From DATAXP01 sp036272935 (lineage in GTDB: Bacteria > Planctomycetota > Planctomycetia > Pirellulales > PNKZ01): DNA of 49,782 nucleotides. The stretch is from assembly GCA_036272935.1 (NCBI GenBank), contig DATAXP010000053.1, positions 1-49,782 on the forward strand, in the 5' to 3' direction. This document shows positions 34,147 through 41,672 of this stretch, piece by piece (position 1 is the first letter of the stretch; the number at the start of each line of letters is the position of its first letter). Made by a program: the position numbers and the translations under genes. Under the pieces are notes generated by a model. The model ran no database searches, was not told the origin of the DNA, and was given only the letters and a program-made list of their open reading frames with translations.

Positions 34147-34231
34147 GGGCAGGCTACGGGTTACAGGCTCCAGGCTACGGAATACAGGCGCGAAGATCGG
34201 CGCCTGTAGCCTGTCGCCCGAAGCCTGTAGC
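34147..34231. repeat. inverted GTAGCC word-repeat array
   Basis: Left half CAGGCTACGGGTTACAGGC and on; right half GCGCCTGTAGCCTG, then CCCGAAGCCTGTAGCCTG. The centre is ACAGGCGC-GAAGATCG-GCGCCTGT. Same family as 13165 and 13570. It lies between the divergent ceramidase-like and TPR-redoxin genes, a gap of about 210 bases that should also hold two promoters. Confidence 0.75.
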
Positions 34232-34324
34232 CTGAACAACCGGATTAACTGTTGCAGTCTAATCTTCGCCCTTGGCTCGGGCCACGGTTTCCTTGACCCG
34301 CGCAGCGCGCGGGCGGAAGATGGA

Positions 34325-36739
34325 ATGACTGCCTCTTCCCGGACGACCTTCATGCGATTTGTCTTGCCCGTTTGTTGTGGCGCCCTCGTTCTCGCGGCCG
34401 CCGCAGCTCGCGCCGATCACACCAATCCCGGCGATCCGCCGGCCGGACATTCGCTCCATGGCGAGGCGTTCGATCAGGGACCGCGGCAAGCCGCGCGGCT
34501 CATGGGGGGCACCGGCAAGGTGCACCTGGCCGTCAGCACCAAGCACCCGGCAGCGCAAGAGTTCTTCGATCAAGGCCTTGGGCAACTACACGGCTTCTGG
34601 TACTTCGAGGCCGAGCGCTCGTTTCGCCAGGCCGCCGCGCTCGACCCCGATCTGGCGATGGCCTACTGGGGCATGGCGATGGCCAACGTGAACAACGAGA
34701 AGCGCGCCCGGCAGCTCATCGACGAGGCAGTCAAGCGAAAGTCAGGCGCCGACGCTCGCGAGACACTGTGGATCGACGCCCTGGCCGAGTTCTATAAGAA
34801 CGATCCGACGGCCGAGAAAAAATCGGACGACAACGACGACAACGAATCGAACGATGCACCGGCCGAGCGTCCGAAAGACGCCGCGAAGAACAGGCCGATG
34901 AAGCCGTCCGAGGCGCAGCGGCGACGCAAGTACATCGAGCGTCTTGAGAGCATCATCTACCAGTACCCCGACGAGATCGAAGCTAAGGCGCATCTGGCGG
35001 TGTTCCTGTGGGTCAGCCGCGAGAAGGGGCTGCCGATCACCAGCCCGGCGGCGGTCGATGCACTGATCGGCGACGTGTTCGCCGTCGAGCCGATGCACCC
35101 GGCACATCACTATCGCATCCACCTGTGGGACAACGCCGAGCATCCCGAGCGGGCACTGCGCTCGGCGGCGCTGTGTGGCCCCGCGGCGCCGGCGATCGCG
35201 CACATGTGGCACATGCCTGGGCACACCTACTCGAAGCTGCGTCGCTTCCCCGATGCCGCCTGGCAACAAGAGGCCGCCTCGCGCGTCGACCATGCCTACA
35301 TGATCCGCAACCGCGTGTTGCCCGATGAAATCCACAACTACGCCCACAACCAAGAGTGGCTGATCCGCACGTTGGGCCTCACCGGCGAGGTGCACCGAGG
35401 CATCGAGCTGGCGAAGAACATGATCGCCCTGCCGCGCCATCCGCGGTTCAACGTTCCCAGCAAGTCGGGGACCAGCAGCACCTACGGTCGCACGCGTTTG
35501 TTTGACCTGCTGGTGCGCTACGAGCTGTGGGACGAGCTGCTCGCGCTCGAAGGGACGATGTACCTGGAACCGGTCGACGACAAGACCGACGAGGCCCGTC
35601 AGCTGCGCGCTCTGGGAGCGGCACGGTTCGCCACGGGCGATGCCGAGCGGGGCAAGCAGCAGATCGCGGCGCTCGAAGCGCTGCTGGTCGAGGCGAAGGC
35701 CGATCAGACGAAGGCCGGCGACGAGGCGTCAGAAAAAGCTCGCAAGGCGGTGAAGGCCGACAAGCCGTCGAAGGGAGATGAGGCCCGTATCGCCCGGGCC
35801 AAGAGCGATGCCGTGAAGCGCAAGAACGAGCCGATCCGGGCTGCCGAGCAGGCGTTGGCCGAATTGCACGGCTGGCTCGCAGCGTCGACCGGCGACCATG
35901 CCGAGGCGCTCCAGCAGTTCGAGAAGGCAAAAATGTCGCGCGAGTTTTTGAGCCGCGCGCAGTTGTCGGCCGGCAACCGTGAGAAGGCCGAAGAACTGGC
36001 TCGTCGCGCCACCGAGCGTGCCGAGAACGAAGTGTACCCGCTGGCCAATCTGGTCGACGTGCTGCACCGGCTCGACAAGCCTGACGAGGCGGCTAACGCG
36101 CTGGGGCGGCTGCGGAACATCTCGGCGACGCTCGATATGGAGCTGCCGGTGGTGCGGCGGATCGCTTCGGTGGCGGCGGAGAACAATTTGCCGGCCGACT
36201 GGCGTCGCACGGCGGCACCGGCAGCTGACCTGGGGCCGCGTCCGCCGCTCGACCGCTTGGGTCCGGTGAAATGGAATCCGTCGCCCGCGCCGACCTTCCG
36301 GCTGGCGACGACCGATGGCAAGCCGGTGTCGCTCGACGACTATCGCGGCCGGCCGGTGGTGCTGATCTTTTACCTCGGCTTCGGCTGCCTGCACTGCGTC
36401 GAGCAATTGCGGGCTTTTGGTCCCACGACGAGCCAATGGAATGAGGCAGGCATCTCGCTGCTGGCGATCAGCACCGACTCGAACGACGAGCTGGCCAAGT
36501 CGCTGGCGTCGTTCGAGAAAGACGGCACCTTTCCGTTTCCGCTGGTTTCCGATGGCGACCTGCGAACGTTTAAGCTCTATGGAGCGTACGACGATTTCGA
36601 GCACCGCCCCTTGCACGCCACGCTGCTGCTCGACGGCCAGGGGCGCGTGCTGTGGCAGGACATTAGTGCCGAACCGTTCAAGGACGTGCCGTTCCTGCTC
36701 AAGGAATCGAAACGGCTACTGGAACTCTGGGGCGGTTGA
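34325..36739 (+). CDS. TPR-rich secreted protein with C-terminal redoxin domain
   Basis: 804 residues. A signal peptide starts at or just before MRFVLPVCCGALVLAAAAARA. ATG 34325 has GGAAG 5 bases upstream; ATG 34352 is an alternative. The middle consists of tetratricopeptide-like helical repeats (for example HGFWYFEAERSFRQAAALD, later GEVHRGIELAKNM). A charged low-complexity stretch is at about 155-180. From about 655 a thioredoxin-fold domain of the AhpC/TSA type follows (APTFRLATTDGKPVSLDD) with C688-L-H-C691 in GFGCLHCVEQL. A periplasmic thiol oxidoreductase carried on a TPR scaffold is inferred. I know no characterised member. Confidence 0.85.
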   Translation: MTASSRTTFMRFVLPVCCGALVLAAAAARADHTNPGDPPAGHSLHGEAFDQGPRQAARLMGGTGKVHLAVSTKHPAAQEFFDQGLGQLHGFWYFEAERSFRQAAALDPDLAMAYWGMAMANVNNEKRARQLIDEAVKRKSGADARETLWIDALAEFYKNDPTAEKKSDDNDDNESNDAPAERPKDAAKNRPMKPSEAQRRRKYIERLESIIYQYPDEIEAKAHLAVFLWVSREKGLPITSPAAVDALIGDVFAVEPMHPAHHYRIHLWDNAEHPERALRSAALCGPAAPAIAHMWHMPGHTYSKLRRFPDAAWQQEAASRVDHAYMIRNRVLPDEIHNYAHNQEWLIRTLGLTGEVHRGIELAKNMIALPRHPRFNVPSKSGTSSTYGRTRLFDLLVRYELWDELLALEGTMYLEPVDDKTDEARQLRALGAARFATGDAERGKQQIAALEALLVEAKADQTKAGDEASEKARKAVKADKPSKGDEARIARAKSDAVKRKNEPIRAAEQALAELHGWLAASTGDHAEALQQFEKAKMSREFLSRAQLSAGNREKAEELARRATERAENEVYPLANLVDVLHRLDKPDEAANALGRLRNISATLDMELPVVRRIASVAAENNLPADWRRTAAPAADLGPRPPLDRLGPVKWNPSPAPTFRLATTDGKPVSLDDYRGRPVVLIFYLGFGCLHCVEQLRAFGPTTSQWNEAGISLLAISTDSNDELAKSLASFEKDGTFPFPLVSDGDLRTFKLYGAYDDFEHRPLHATLLLDGQGRVLWQDISAEPFKDVPFLLKESKRLLELWGG

Positions 36740-36818
36740 GCAGCCGATCGACAGCGCCCGCGAGGCGAGTTAGGTTCAGCGGAGGCCGGTGCGATACTCC
36801 ACTTTTCCTGGGCAAGAG

Positions 36819-37643
36819 ATGCGCACACTTTTCCTTTCGGCAGCCGTGGCGATGAGCACCCTCGGTGCCACGCTGGCCGCAGAAACGGACGGCGATGGGG
36901 CGATCACGCCGCGCGAAGTGATCCACCTGTTCAACCGCCGCGACCTGAGCGGCTGGGACACCTGGCTGACCGACACGAAGCGCGACGACCCTCGCCAGGT
37001 GTTCACAGTTGAGGACGGCTTGTTGAAGATTTCGGGCGACGGCCTGGGCTGTGTCGTCACGCAGCAGGCGTATCGCGATTATCGGCTAGTGGCCGAGTTC
37101 AAGTGGGGGTCGCGCACCTGGGGCCGGCGGAAGGACCGGACCAAGGACTCAGGCATGCTGGTCCATTGTGTCGGCGACTATGGCAATGCGTCGGGGGGAG
37201 CATGGATGGCGTCGATCGAGGCCCAAATCATCGAAGGAGGGATCGGCGATTTTATTGTCGTCGGCGGAACGTATCCCGACGGTTCGACGGTGCCGGTCAG
37301 CTTGACCTGCGAGATCGAAAAGGACCGCGACGGCGAAAGCGTCTGGCACCGGGGCGGCGAGCGCAAAGTCTTTCACAGTGGGCGGATCAACTGGTTCGGC
37401 CGCGATCCCGACTGGGCCGACGTGCTGGGTTTCCGGGGTAAGCAGGACGTCGAAAGTCCTGATGGCCAATGGACTACTATGGAAGTGATCTGCGACGGGG
37501 GGCGGATCGCGAACGTCGTCAACGGCACGGTGGTCAACGAGGGGTTCGACGCCTTCCCGTCGGCGGGAAAAATTATCGTACAAACCGAGCTAGCCGAGAT
37601 CATTTTTCGTAAAATCGATTTGTTGCCGCTCGACAAGAAATGA
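36819..37643 (+). CDS. secreted DUF1080 protein
   Basis: 274 residues. The signal peptide is LFLSAAVAMSTLGATLAAE. The mature part has the DUF1080 (3-keto-disaccharide hydrolase) pattern: LFNRRDLSGWDTWL, then GSRTWG, SGMLVHCVGDYGN and IEAQIIEGGIGDF, a concanavalin-like jelly roll. Family members are abundant in planctomycetes and associated with glycan use, some acting on 3-keto sugars made by Gfo/Idh oxidoreductases. The start ATG 36819 was chosen over 36789 since only this one opens the signal peptide. It lies 79 bases after the TPR-redoxin gene and could be cotranscribed with it and with the gene at 37677. Confidence 0.9.
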   Translation: MRTLFLSAAVAMSTLGATLAAETDGDGAITPREVIHLFNRRDLSGWDTWLTDTKRDDPRQVFTVEDGLLKISGDGLGCVVTQQAYRDYRLVAEFKWGSRTWGRRKDRTKDSGMLVHCVGDYGNASGGAWMASIEAQIIEGGIGDFIVVGGTYPDGSTVPVSLTCEIEKDRDGESVWHRGGERKVFHSGRINWFGRDPDWADVLGFRGKQDVESPDGQWTTMEVICDGGRIANVVNGTVVNEGFDAFPSAGKIIVQTELAEIIFRKIDLLPLDKK

Positions 37644-37676
37644 ACCTACCGCGGCCGCTCGATAGAAAGCCACGCC

Positions 37677-38750
37677 ATGCGACGCCATGCTCCCGTTTCA
37701 CAATTGTTGACACTCGCCGCACTGGTTGGCGCGCCTTGCTTCACGAGGCCATTGCTCGCGGCCGAGCCAGCGAAAGCCGTCGATCAGGCGGCTGAGGCTG
37801 CACCTGCTGCCGAGGCCGTGCCTACGGAGGCGACCATTCGGCAATGGGTGAAAGAACTCGATGCCGATCGTTTCGAAACTCGCCAGCGTGCTCAGAGCGC
37901 CTTGGTCGAGGCGGGTTACGCGCCGGCCAGTGCCGCCATGGTGGTGACCGCGCTGATGGACGCCGTGAACAGTGGCGGCGGCCTCGAGTTGTCGATGCGC
38001 ACGGTGAACATCCTCAAGGAGCTTTACGACTCGTCGGCCCCGACGACGCGCACGGCGGCGGCCAATGCCTTGAATCGCCTTGCCGAATCGAACAACAAGG
38101 CGGTCGCCGCCAAGGCAGCGGCGATCGTCCGTCCTAACGGCGCTTCGTCGAGTGCTCCGGCGATGGCCGGCGGCCTCGCACTTCCAGGGCCGGGATTCAT
38201 TCATCACGGCAACATGCAGATCCGCTTTGGCGGCTTCGGCGGGCAGGTGGTGGAGTTCAACGCCGTCGCCGGCGGCCAGCGCAAGGTGCACGTGCAAGAA
38301 AACGGCCGCGCGATCGACATCGTCGAGGACCCGAACAAACACATCCGCATAACCGTAACCGAGCGTGTTGGCGACAAAGACGAAACCAAAACGTACGAAG
38401 CTGCCAGTGTCGACGAACTGAAGCAGAAGCATCCCGAGGGCTTCGCGCTGTACGAGAAGCACTTGGCCGGTCAGGGAGATGGCCAGCGCCTGATCATCGG
38501 CGGCGGGGCGAACGTCGTGATTGGACCGGGGGGCATTCAGATCGGCCCGCCGCAAGTGGTGGTCGATCGCCGGCGCGAGCAAATGGCTCAGCTATCGGCC
38601 GGGCTGGCCGCCTTGGAACATTCGGTGCGCTTGCTGCGCCAACAGGCCGAATTGGGCAAACTCCCTCAGCGCGATCTGCAGCCGGCGGTCGATCGCCTCG
38701 AAGCGCTGCGCAGAGAGTTGGCTGAGATGGAAAAGCAGTTGAGGCATTAA
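37677..38750 (+). CDS. secreted protein of unknown function with helical repeats
   Basis: 357 residues. The signal is SQLLTLAALVGAPCF, followed by an Ala/Pro-rich part. Residues about 55-150 are helical and look like HEAT-type repeats (IRQWVKELDADRFETRQRAQ, then ELSMRTVNILKELY), as in many planctomycete periplasmic proteins. A Gly-rich region and a beta-like segment (NMQIRFGGFGGQVVEF) follow, and the C-terminus is a coiled coil (AALEHSVRLLRQQAELGKL). I do not recognise a family as a whole. It lies 33 bases after DUF1080 on the same strand, so it is probably in one operon. Confidence 0.75.
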   Translation: MRRHAPVSQLLTLAALVGAPCFTRPLLAAEPAKAVDQAAEAAPAAEAVPTEATIRQWVKELDADRFETRQRAQSALVEAGYAPASAAMVVTALMDAVNSGGGLELSMRTVNILKELYDSSAPTTRTAAANALNRLAESNNKAVAAKAAAIVRPNGASSSAPAMAGGLALPGPGFIHHGNMQIRFGGFGGQVVEFNAVAGGQRKVHVQENGRAIDIVEDPNKHIRITVTERVGDKDETKTYEAASVDELKQKHPEGFALYEKHLAGQGDGQRLIIGGGANVVIGPGGIQIGPPQVVVDRRREQMAQLSAGLAALEHSVRLLRQQAELGKLPQRDLQPAVDRLEALRRELAEMEKQLRH

Positions 38751-38811
38751 GCGTCGCTGCTGCTTTTGCCGCGGGCAACTCGACCGGGTCTCGCGCGAAA
38801 TCAGAACCGTT

Positions 38812-38828
38812 TGGCATATTTTATGCCA
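38812..38828 (+). promoter_or_regulatory. sigma-54-like promoter (TTGGCAT-N5-ATGCC)
   Basis: TTGGCATATTTTATGCC with GG at 38813-38814 and GC at 38825-38826, the GG-N10-GC spacing of -24/-12 promoters. It is also a dyad (TGGCATA-TTT-TATGCCA), so it could instead be a repressor operator. It is about 80 bases upstream of the ATG at 38909 and AT-rich in a GC-rich neighbourhood. Confidence 0.4.
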
Positions 38829-38908
38829 TCGATTGAGAACGGGTGCTGACCAGCCCTTGATTCGCGCGGTGCCGATGCACCGCCGCACCCATCGAAAGGA
38901 GCCTGTCC

Positions 38909-39265
38909 ATGTTCGAGCACCGCGGTATCAAGTCGCGCGCTTCGAGAACCTCGGCGACGCAAGCCGGCTGGCACAGATCGATTCCCTGGTTCGTTGCCGG
39001 TTTTGCAGCGGCACTGTGTCTCCCGCGCGTTCGCCTGTGGGCTACCGCGCTGATGCAGCAGATGAGCGAGGGTTGCTGCCGCGGCGACCATGCTGATCGC
39101 AAGGCATCGTTCACGGGCGTTCACGAATGTCCCGGTCGCGATGTCGAGGAGAACCCCGTCGACGAGGCCGATTGGGAGTCGTTTCCTGCTAGCGATCCAC
39201 CCGGCTATGGATCGGCCACGATTACCAAAGCAACCAACGGAAACGCGAAACGGCGCCGATTTTGA
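38909..39265 (+). CDS. small protein with a C-terminal ESFPASDPP motif
   Basis: 118 residues. The start ATG is preceded by GAAAGGAG, an unusually good Shine-Dalgarno site for this window. The C-terminal half contains VDEADWESFPASDPPGY, a conserved signature I know as VDEAxxESFPASDPPxW from small proteins in proteobacteria and planctomycetes, function unknown. The N-terminal half has one hydrophobic stretch (WFVAGFAAALCLP) that could anchor it, and several Cys residues. The rest is basic. It stands near two other genes with sigma-54-like upstream sites. Confidence 0.72.
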   Translation: MFEHRGIKSRASRTSATQAGWHRSIPWFVAGFAAALCLPRVRLWATALMQQMSEGCCRGDHADRKASFTGVHECPGRDVEENPVDEADWESFPASDPPGYGSATITKATNGNAKRRRF

Positions 39266-39316
39266 CGCTTTTGCGGTCCAGGTCTGCCAACACCTGGAGG
39301 GATGACGACCCAAGGT

Positions 39317-39333
39317 CTGGCACGCCAAATGCA
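39317..39333 (+). promoter_or_regulatory. sigma-54-like promoter (TGGCACG-N4-ATGCA)
   Basis: CTGGCACGCCAAATGCA: seven bases identical to the -24 consensus TGGCACG, GG-N10-GC spacing, and ATGCA against TTGCA at -12. The expected start of transcription near 39344 would give a leader of about 28 bases with GAGGAG before the ATG at 39372. This is the best sigma-54 match seen in the window. Confidence 0.6.
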
Positions 39334-39371
39334 TGCTCTGGGCGGCGATGGACATTTGCGAGGAGCACACG

Positions 39372-39632
39372 ATGCACGGCCAACAATGCGTGGAGTTCGT
39401 CGGGGGGCCTTACGACGGTTATCGCCATCAGATCGGCGCGGTTGCCCAAGAGATCGCTGAGGATGCAGCGCTACCCGTCAGCGAGAACTTGATTCGTGCC
39501 GTCAACGGCGAAGAACACGGACCGTTGTACCCGTACCATCGTGTCGCGTTGTACCACTTGTCATTTGCTGAAAACCAGCAGTTGCAGTACCTGTTCGTCG
39601 GTGAGAAGAGTCACGAGGGGACCTTGTTCTAA
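39372..39632 (+). CDS. small conserved-looking protein of unknown function
   Basis: 86 residues. The start ATG 39372 has GAGGAG 7 bases upstream; an in-frame start at 39333 would lie on the promoter. The first third reads CVEFVGGPYDGYRH, a pattern of small planctomycete proteins that start with 'xEFVGGPxDG', and the end is YHLSFAENQQLQYLFVG. It is acidic, with no signal peptide and no membrane helix. Function is unknown. Placement behind a strong sigma-54-like site suggests it is expressed only under a particular condition. Confidence 0.72.
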   Translation: MHGQQCVEFVGGPYDGYRHQIGAVAQEIAEDAALPVSENLIRAVNGEEHGPLYPYHRVALYHLSFAENQQLQYLFVGEKSHEGTLF

Positions 39633-39683
39633 GTTCTAGGGTAGACGAGCGGCATCGAGAACGAGAGTTTTGCGAGCAACCTC

Positions 39684-40850
39684 ATGATTAATTCCGTGGC
39701 GCGTCGAGAGAGTCCGGCGCGACTTGGCCGAACGTACCACCGCGTTCGCTACGCGATGGTCGGCTGGGGATCGTGCGCCGAGTCGACGCTGCCGACGTTC
39801 CGCCACACGCGCGAAACCAGCGAGCTGGTCGCTCTGGTGTGCGACGATCCGACCACGGCCGCAGAGGCCGCCAAGCGGAACAAGGTCAGCCGCGTTTACT
39901 CGTTCGAGCAATACGATGATTGTCTACGCAGCGGCTCGATCGACGCCGTCTATCTCACGCTTCCGGTGGCGATGCACTGCGCGCACGCGGTCCGGGCAGC
40001 GGAGGCCGGCATGCATGTCCTGTGCAACAAGCCGATGGCAACCAGCGAGGCTGAATGCCGCACGATGATCGACGCCTGCCAGCGCAATCACGTAAAGCTG
40101 ATGATCGCCTATCGGATGCACTTCGAGGAAGCGAACCTGGCCGCGATCCACTTGGCGAAGACCGGCGAGCTGGGCGATCTCAGGTTCTTCGATTCCAGCT
40201 TCAGCTTGCCGACGCCGGACGAGAATCTCCCTGGCTCGGCCGCGCGACCTGGCAGCGGCGCGCTGCTAGAGGTTGGCGTCGATTGCCTGAACGCCGTGAG
40301 ACATATCTTCCGCGACGAACCGACCGAGGTCACCGCCTTTGCCAGCCGTACTGAGCAGTGGCGTGGCGGCGAGACAACCTGCTGCCTGCTCCGTTTCCCG
40401 GGCGATCGGATGGCAAGCCTGACGTGCAACATCGGCGCCTCGCTGGTCGCGGCGTATCGCGTGGTCGGCACGCGCGGCGACCTGCGCGTCGAACCCGCCT
40501 CGCCGCATGCCAAGCGGCTCGAGCACTACCTAACGATCGACGGCAAGACGAACAAGCGCCTCTTTCCGCGCCGCGAGCGCATCGCCCCCGAGCTGCTGAG
40601 GTTTTCCGAGTGCATTTTGCAGAACCGTCCCCCCGAGCCTTCGGGCTGGGATGGCCTGGCGGACGTGCGATTGGTCGAAGCGCTCCACCGCTCGGCGGCA
40701 ATTGGGCAACCCGTGCGGCTCGCACCGTTGGTCCGCCAAAACAGCACTAGTAGCGTTGATCGAACACAAGGCGAAACCAGTACAGCCGAGCCAACTGCCG
40801 AAACTTCTCTGGGCATGGACGAAGCCGTCGCGCCGGCGGCGATCAGCTAA
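39684..40850 (+). CDS. Gfo/Idh/MocA family oxidoreductase (cytoplasmic)
   Basis: 388 residues without a Tat or Sec signal, unlike the exported relative at 19749. The Rossmann motif is AMVGWGSCAEST (GxGxxA), with a second-strand ALVCDD, and the catalytic-site Lys is in VLCNKPMATS. The second domain has RPGSGALLEVGVDCLNAVRHI, in line with the DxGxH-type active-site helix (here DVGVDC-like, with His missing at the usual place). It uses NAD(P) to oxidise or reduce a sugar-like substrate. The C-terminal 40 residues are low-complexity (rich in Thr, Ser, Ala). It is 51 bases after a small protein gene and 54 before the ANTAR gene, so probably cotranscribed. Confidence 0.88.
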   Translation: MINSVARRESPARLGRTYHRVRYAMVGWGSCAESTLPTFRHTRETSELVALVCDDPTTAAEAAKRNKVSRVYSFEQYDDCLRSGSIDAVYLTLPVAMHCAHAVRAAEAGMHVLCNKPMATSEAECRTMIDACQRNHVKLMIAYRMHFEEANLAAIHLAKTGELGDLRFFDSSFSLPTPDENLPGSAARPGSGALLEVGVDCLNAVRHIFRDEPTEVTAFASRTEQWRGGETTCCLLRFPGDRMASLTCNIGASLVAAYRVVGTRGDLRVEPASPHAKRLEHYLTIDGKTNKRLFPRRERIAPELLRFSECILQNRPPEPSGWDGLADVRLVEALHRSAAIGQPVRLAPLVRQNSTSSVDRTQGETSTAEPTAETSLGMDEAVAPAAIS

Positions 40851-40904
40851 GCCGAAGACGAACCTTATCAACAGGCGACTGGCTTGATTATCGGAGCAGG
40901 ACGT

Positions 40905-41540
40905 ATGAGCGGCGCAGGGTTACGCATTGTCGTAGCCGACGACGACCAAGCGATGCTGCGCACGTATATAGGGCTGCTTGCGTCGCTGGGACACCGTGTC
41001 GAGGCAACCGCGCAGAGCGGCCGCGAATTGGTCGACCAATGTCATGCGCTCTGCCCCGACCTGGTGATCTCCGACTACAAGATGCCCGACATGGACGGCT
41101 TGGCCGCGGCCTCGATGATCTACGAGCAAGCGCCGACGCCGGTGATCATGGTATCGGGATACAGCGATGCCGAGCTGATCCAGCAGGCGCAGGACAACCA
41201 CGTGCTGGTGTTCGTCGTCAAGCCATTGAGCGTCCACTCGCTGACCTCGGCTATCGACTTGGCGATGCAGCGCTACGGCGAGTTCCGCCTGGTGCGGCAG
41301 GAGGCGTTCGACCTGCGTCAGACGCTCAACGACCGCAAGCTCGTCGAGCAGGCAAAGGCGGTGCTGATGCGCCGGGCGAGCGTTGACGAGCGCGAAGCGT
41401 TCCAGCGCGTGGCGCGTTTCGCCGCCGAGGAGCGTCAATCGCTATGCCAGGCGGCGCAGATGATCGTCAAGGTCGATCGCACATTTGGCGGTGGCGACTC
41501 ACCCACGCCGGGCAACGAGCAGGTTGAGGCGGTGCGTTAG
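40905..41540 (+). CDS. response regulator with ANTAR RNA-binding domain
   Basis: 211 residues. The receiver domain is complete: acidic pocket D12-D14, phospho-acceptor D57 in VISDYKMPD, S84 in MVSGYS, K106 in VVKPLS. A linker helix leads to an ANTAR domain at about 136-191 (RKLVEQAKAVLMRR, then EAFQRVARFAAEERQSL), the AmiR/NasR fold that binds paired hexanucleotide-loop hairpins in leader RNAs and prevents termination. No histidine kinase is next to it. GGAGCAGG lies before ATG 40905. Target transcripts could include treY, which follows by 132 bases, but I find no convincing double-hairpin in that leader. Confidence 0.93.
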   Translation: MSGAGLRIVVADDDQAMLRTYIGLLASLGHRVEATAQSGRELVDQCHALCPDLVISDYKMPDMDGLAAASMIYEQAPTPVIMVSGYSDAELIQQAQDNHVLVFVVKPLSVHSLTSAIDLAMQRYGEFRLVRQEAFDLRQTLNDRKLVEQAKAVLMRRASVDEREAFQRVARFAAEERQSLCQAAQMIVKVDRTFGGGDSPTPGNEQVEAVR

Positions 41541-41672
41541 GAGCAGGGCACAGTCGCAGTGCGACAAATCATCGCATCCACGCCGCCACAACTCGCATTC
41601 GACAAGCGCTTGCCCGCCGCCCGCGCATCCGCTCTGCTGAAAGGCGCCGAACCCAATTCGCGAGAGTCACCG

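Noticed and set aside
40805..40830. Fourth sigma-54-like site before the ANTAR gene (GG-N10-GC in GGGCATGGACGAAGCC)
   Set aside because: It lies inside the coding end of the oxidoreductase, lacks the first T and the TTGC half, and is expected by chance in GC-rich DNA.
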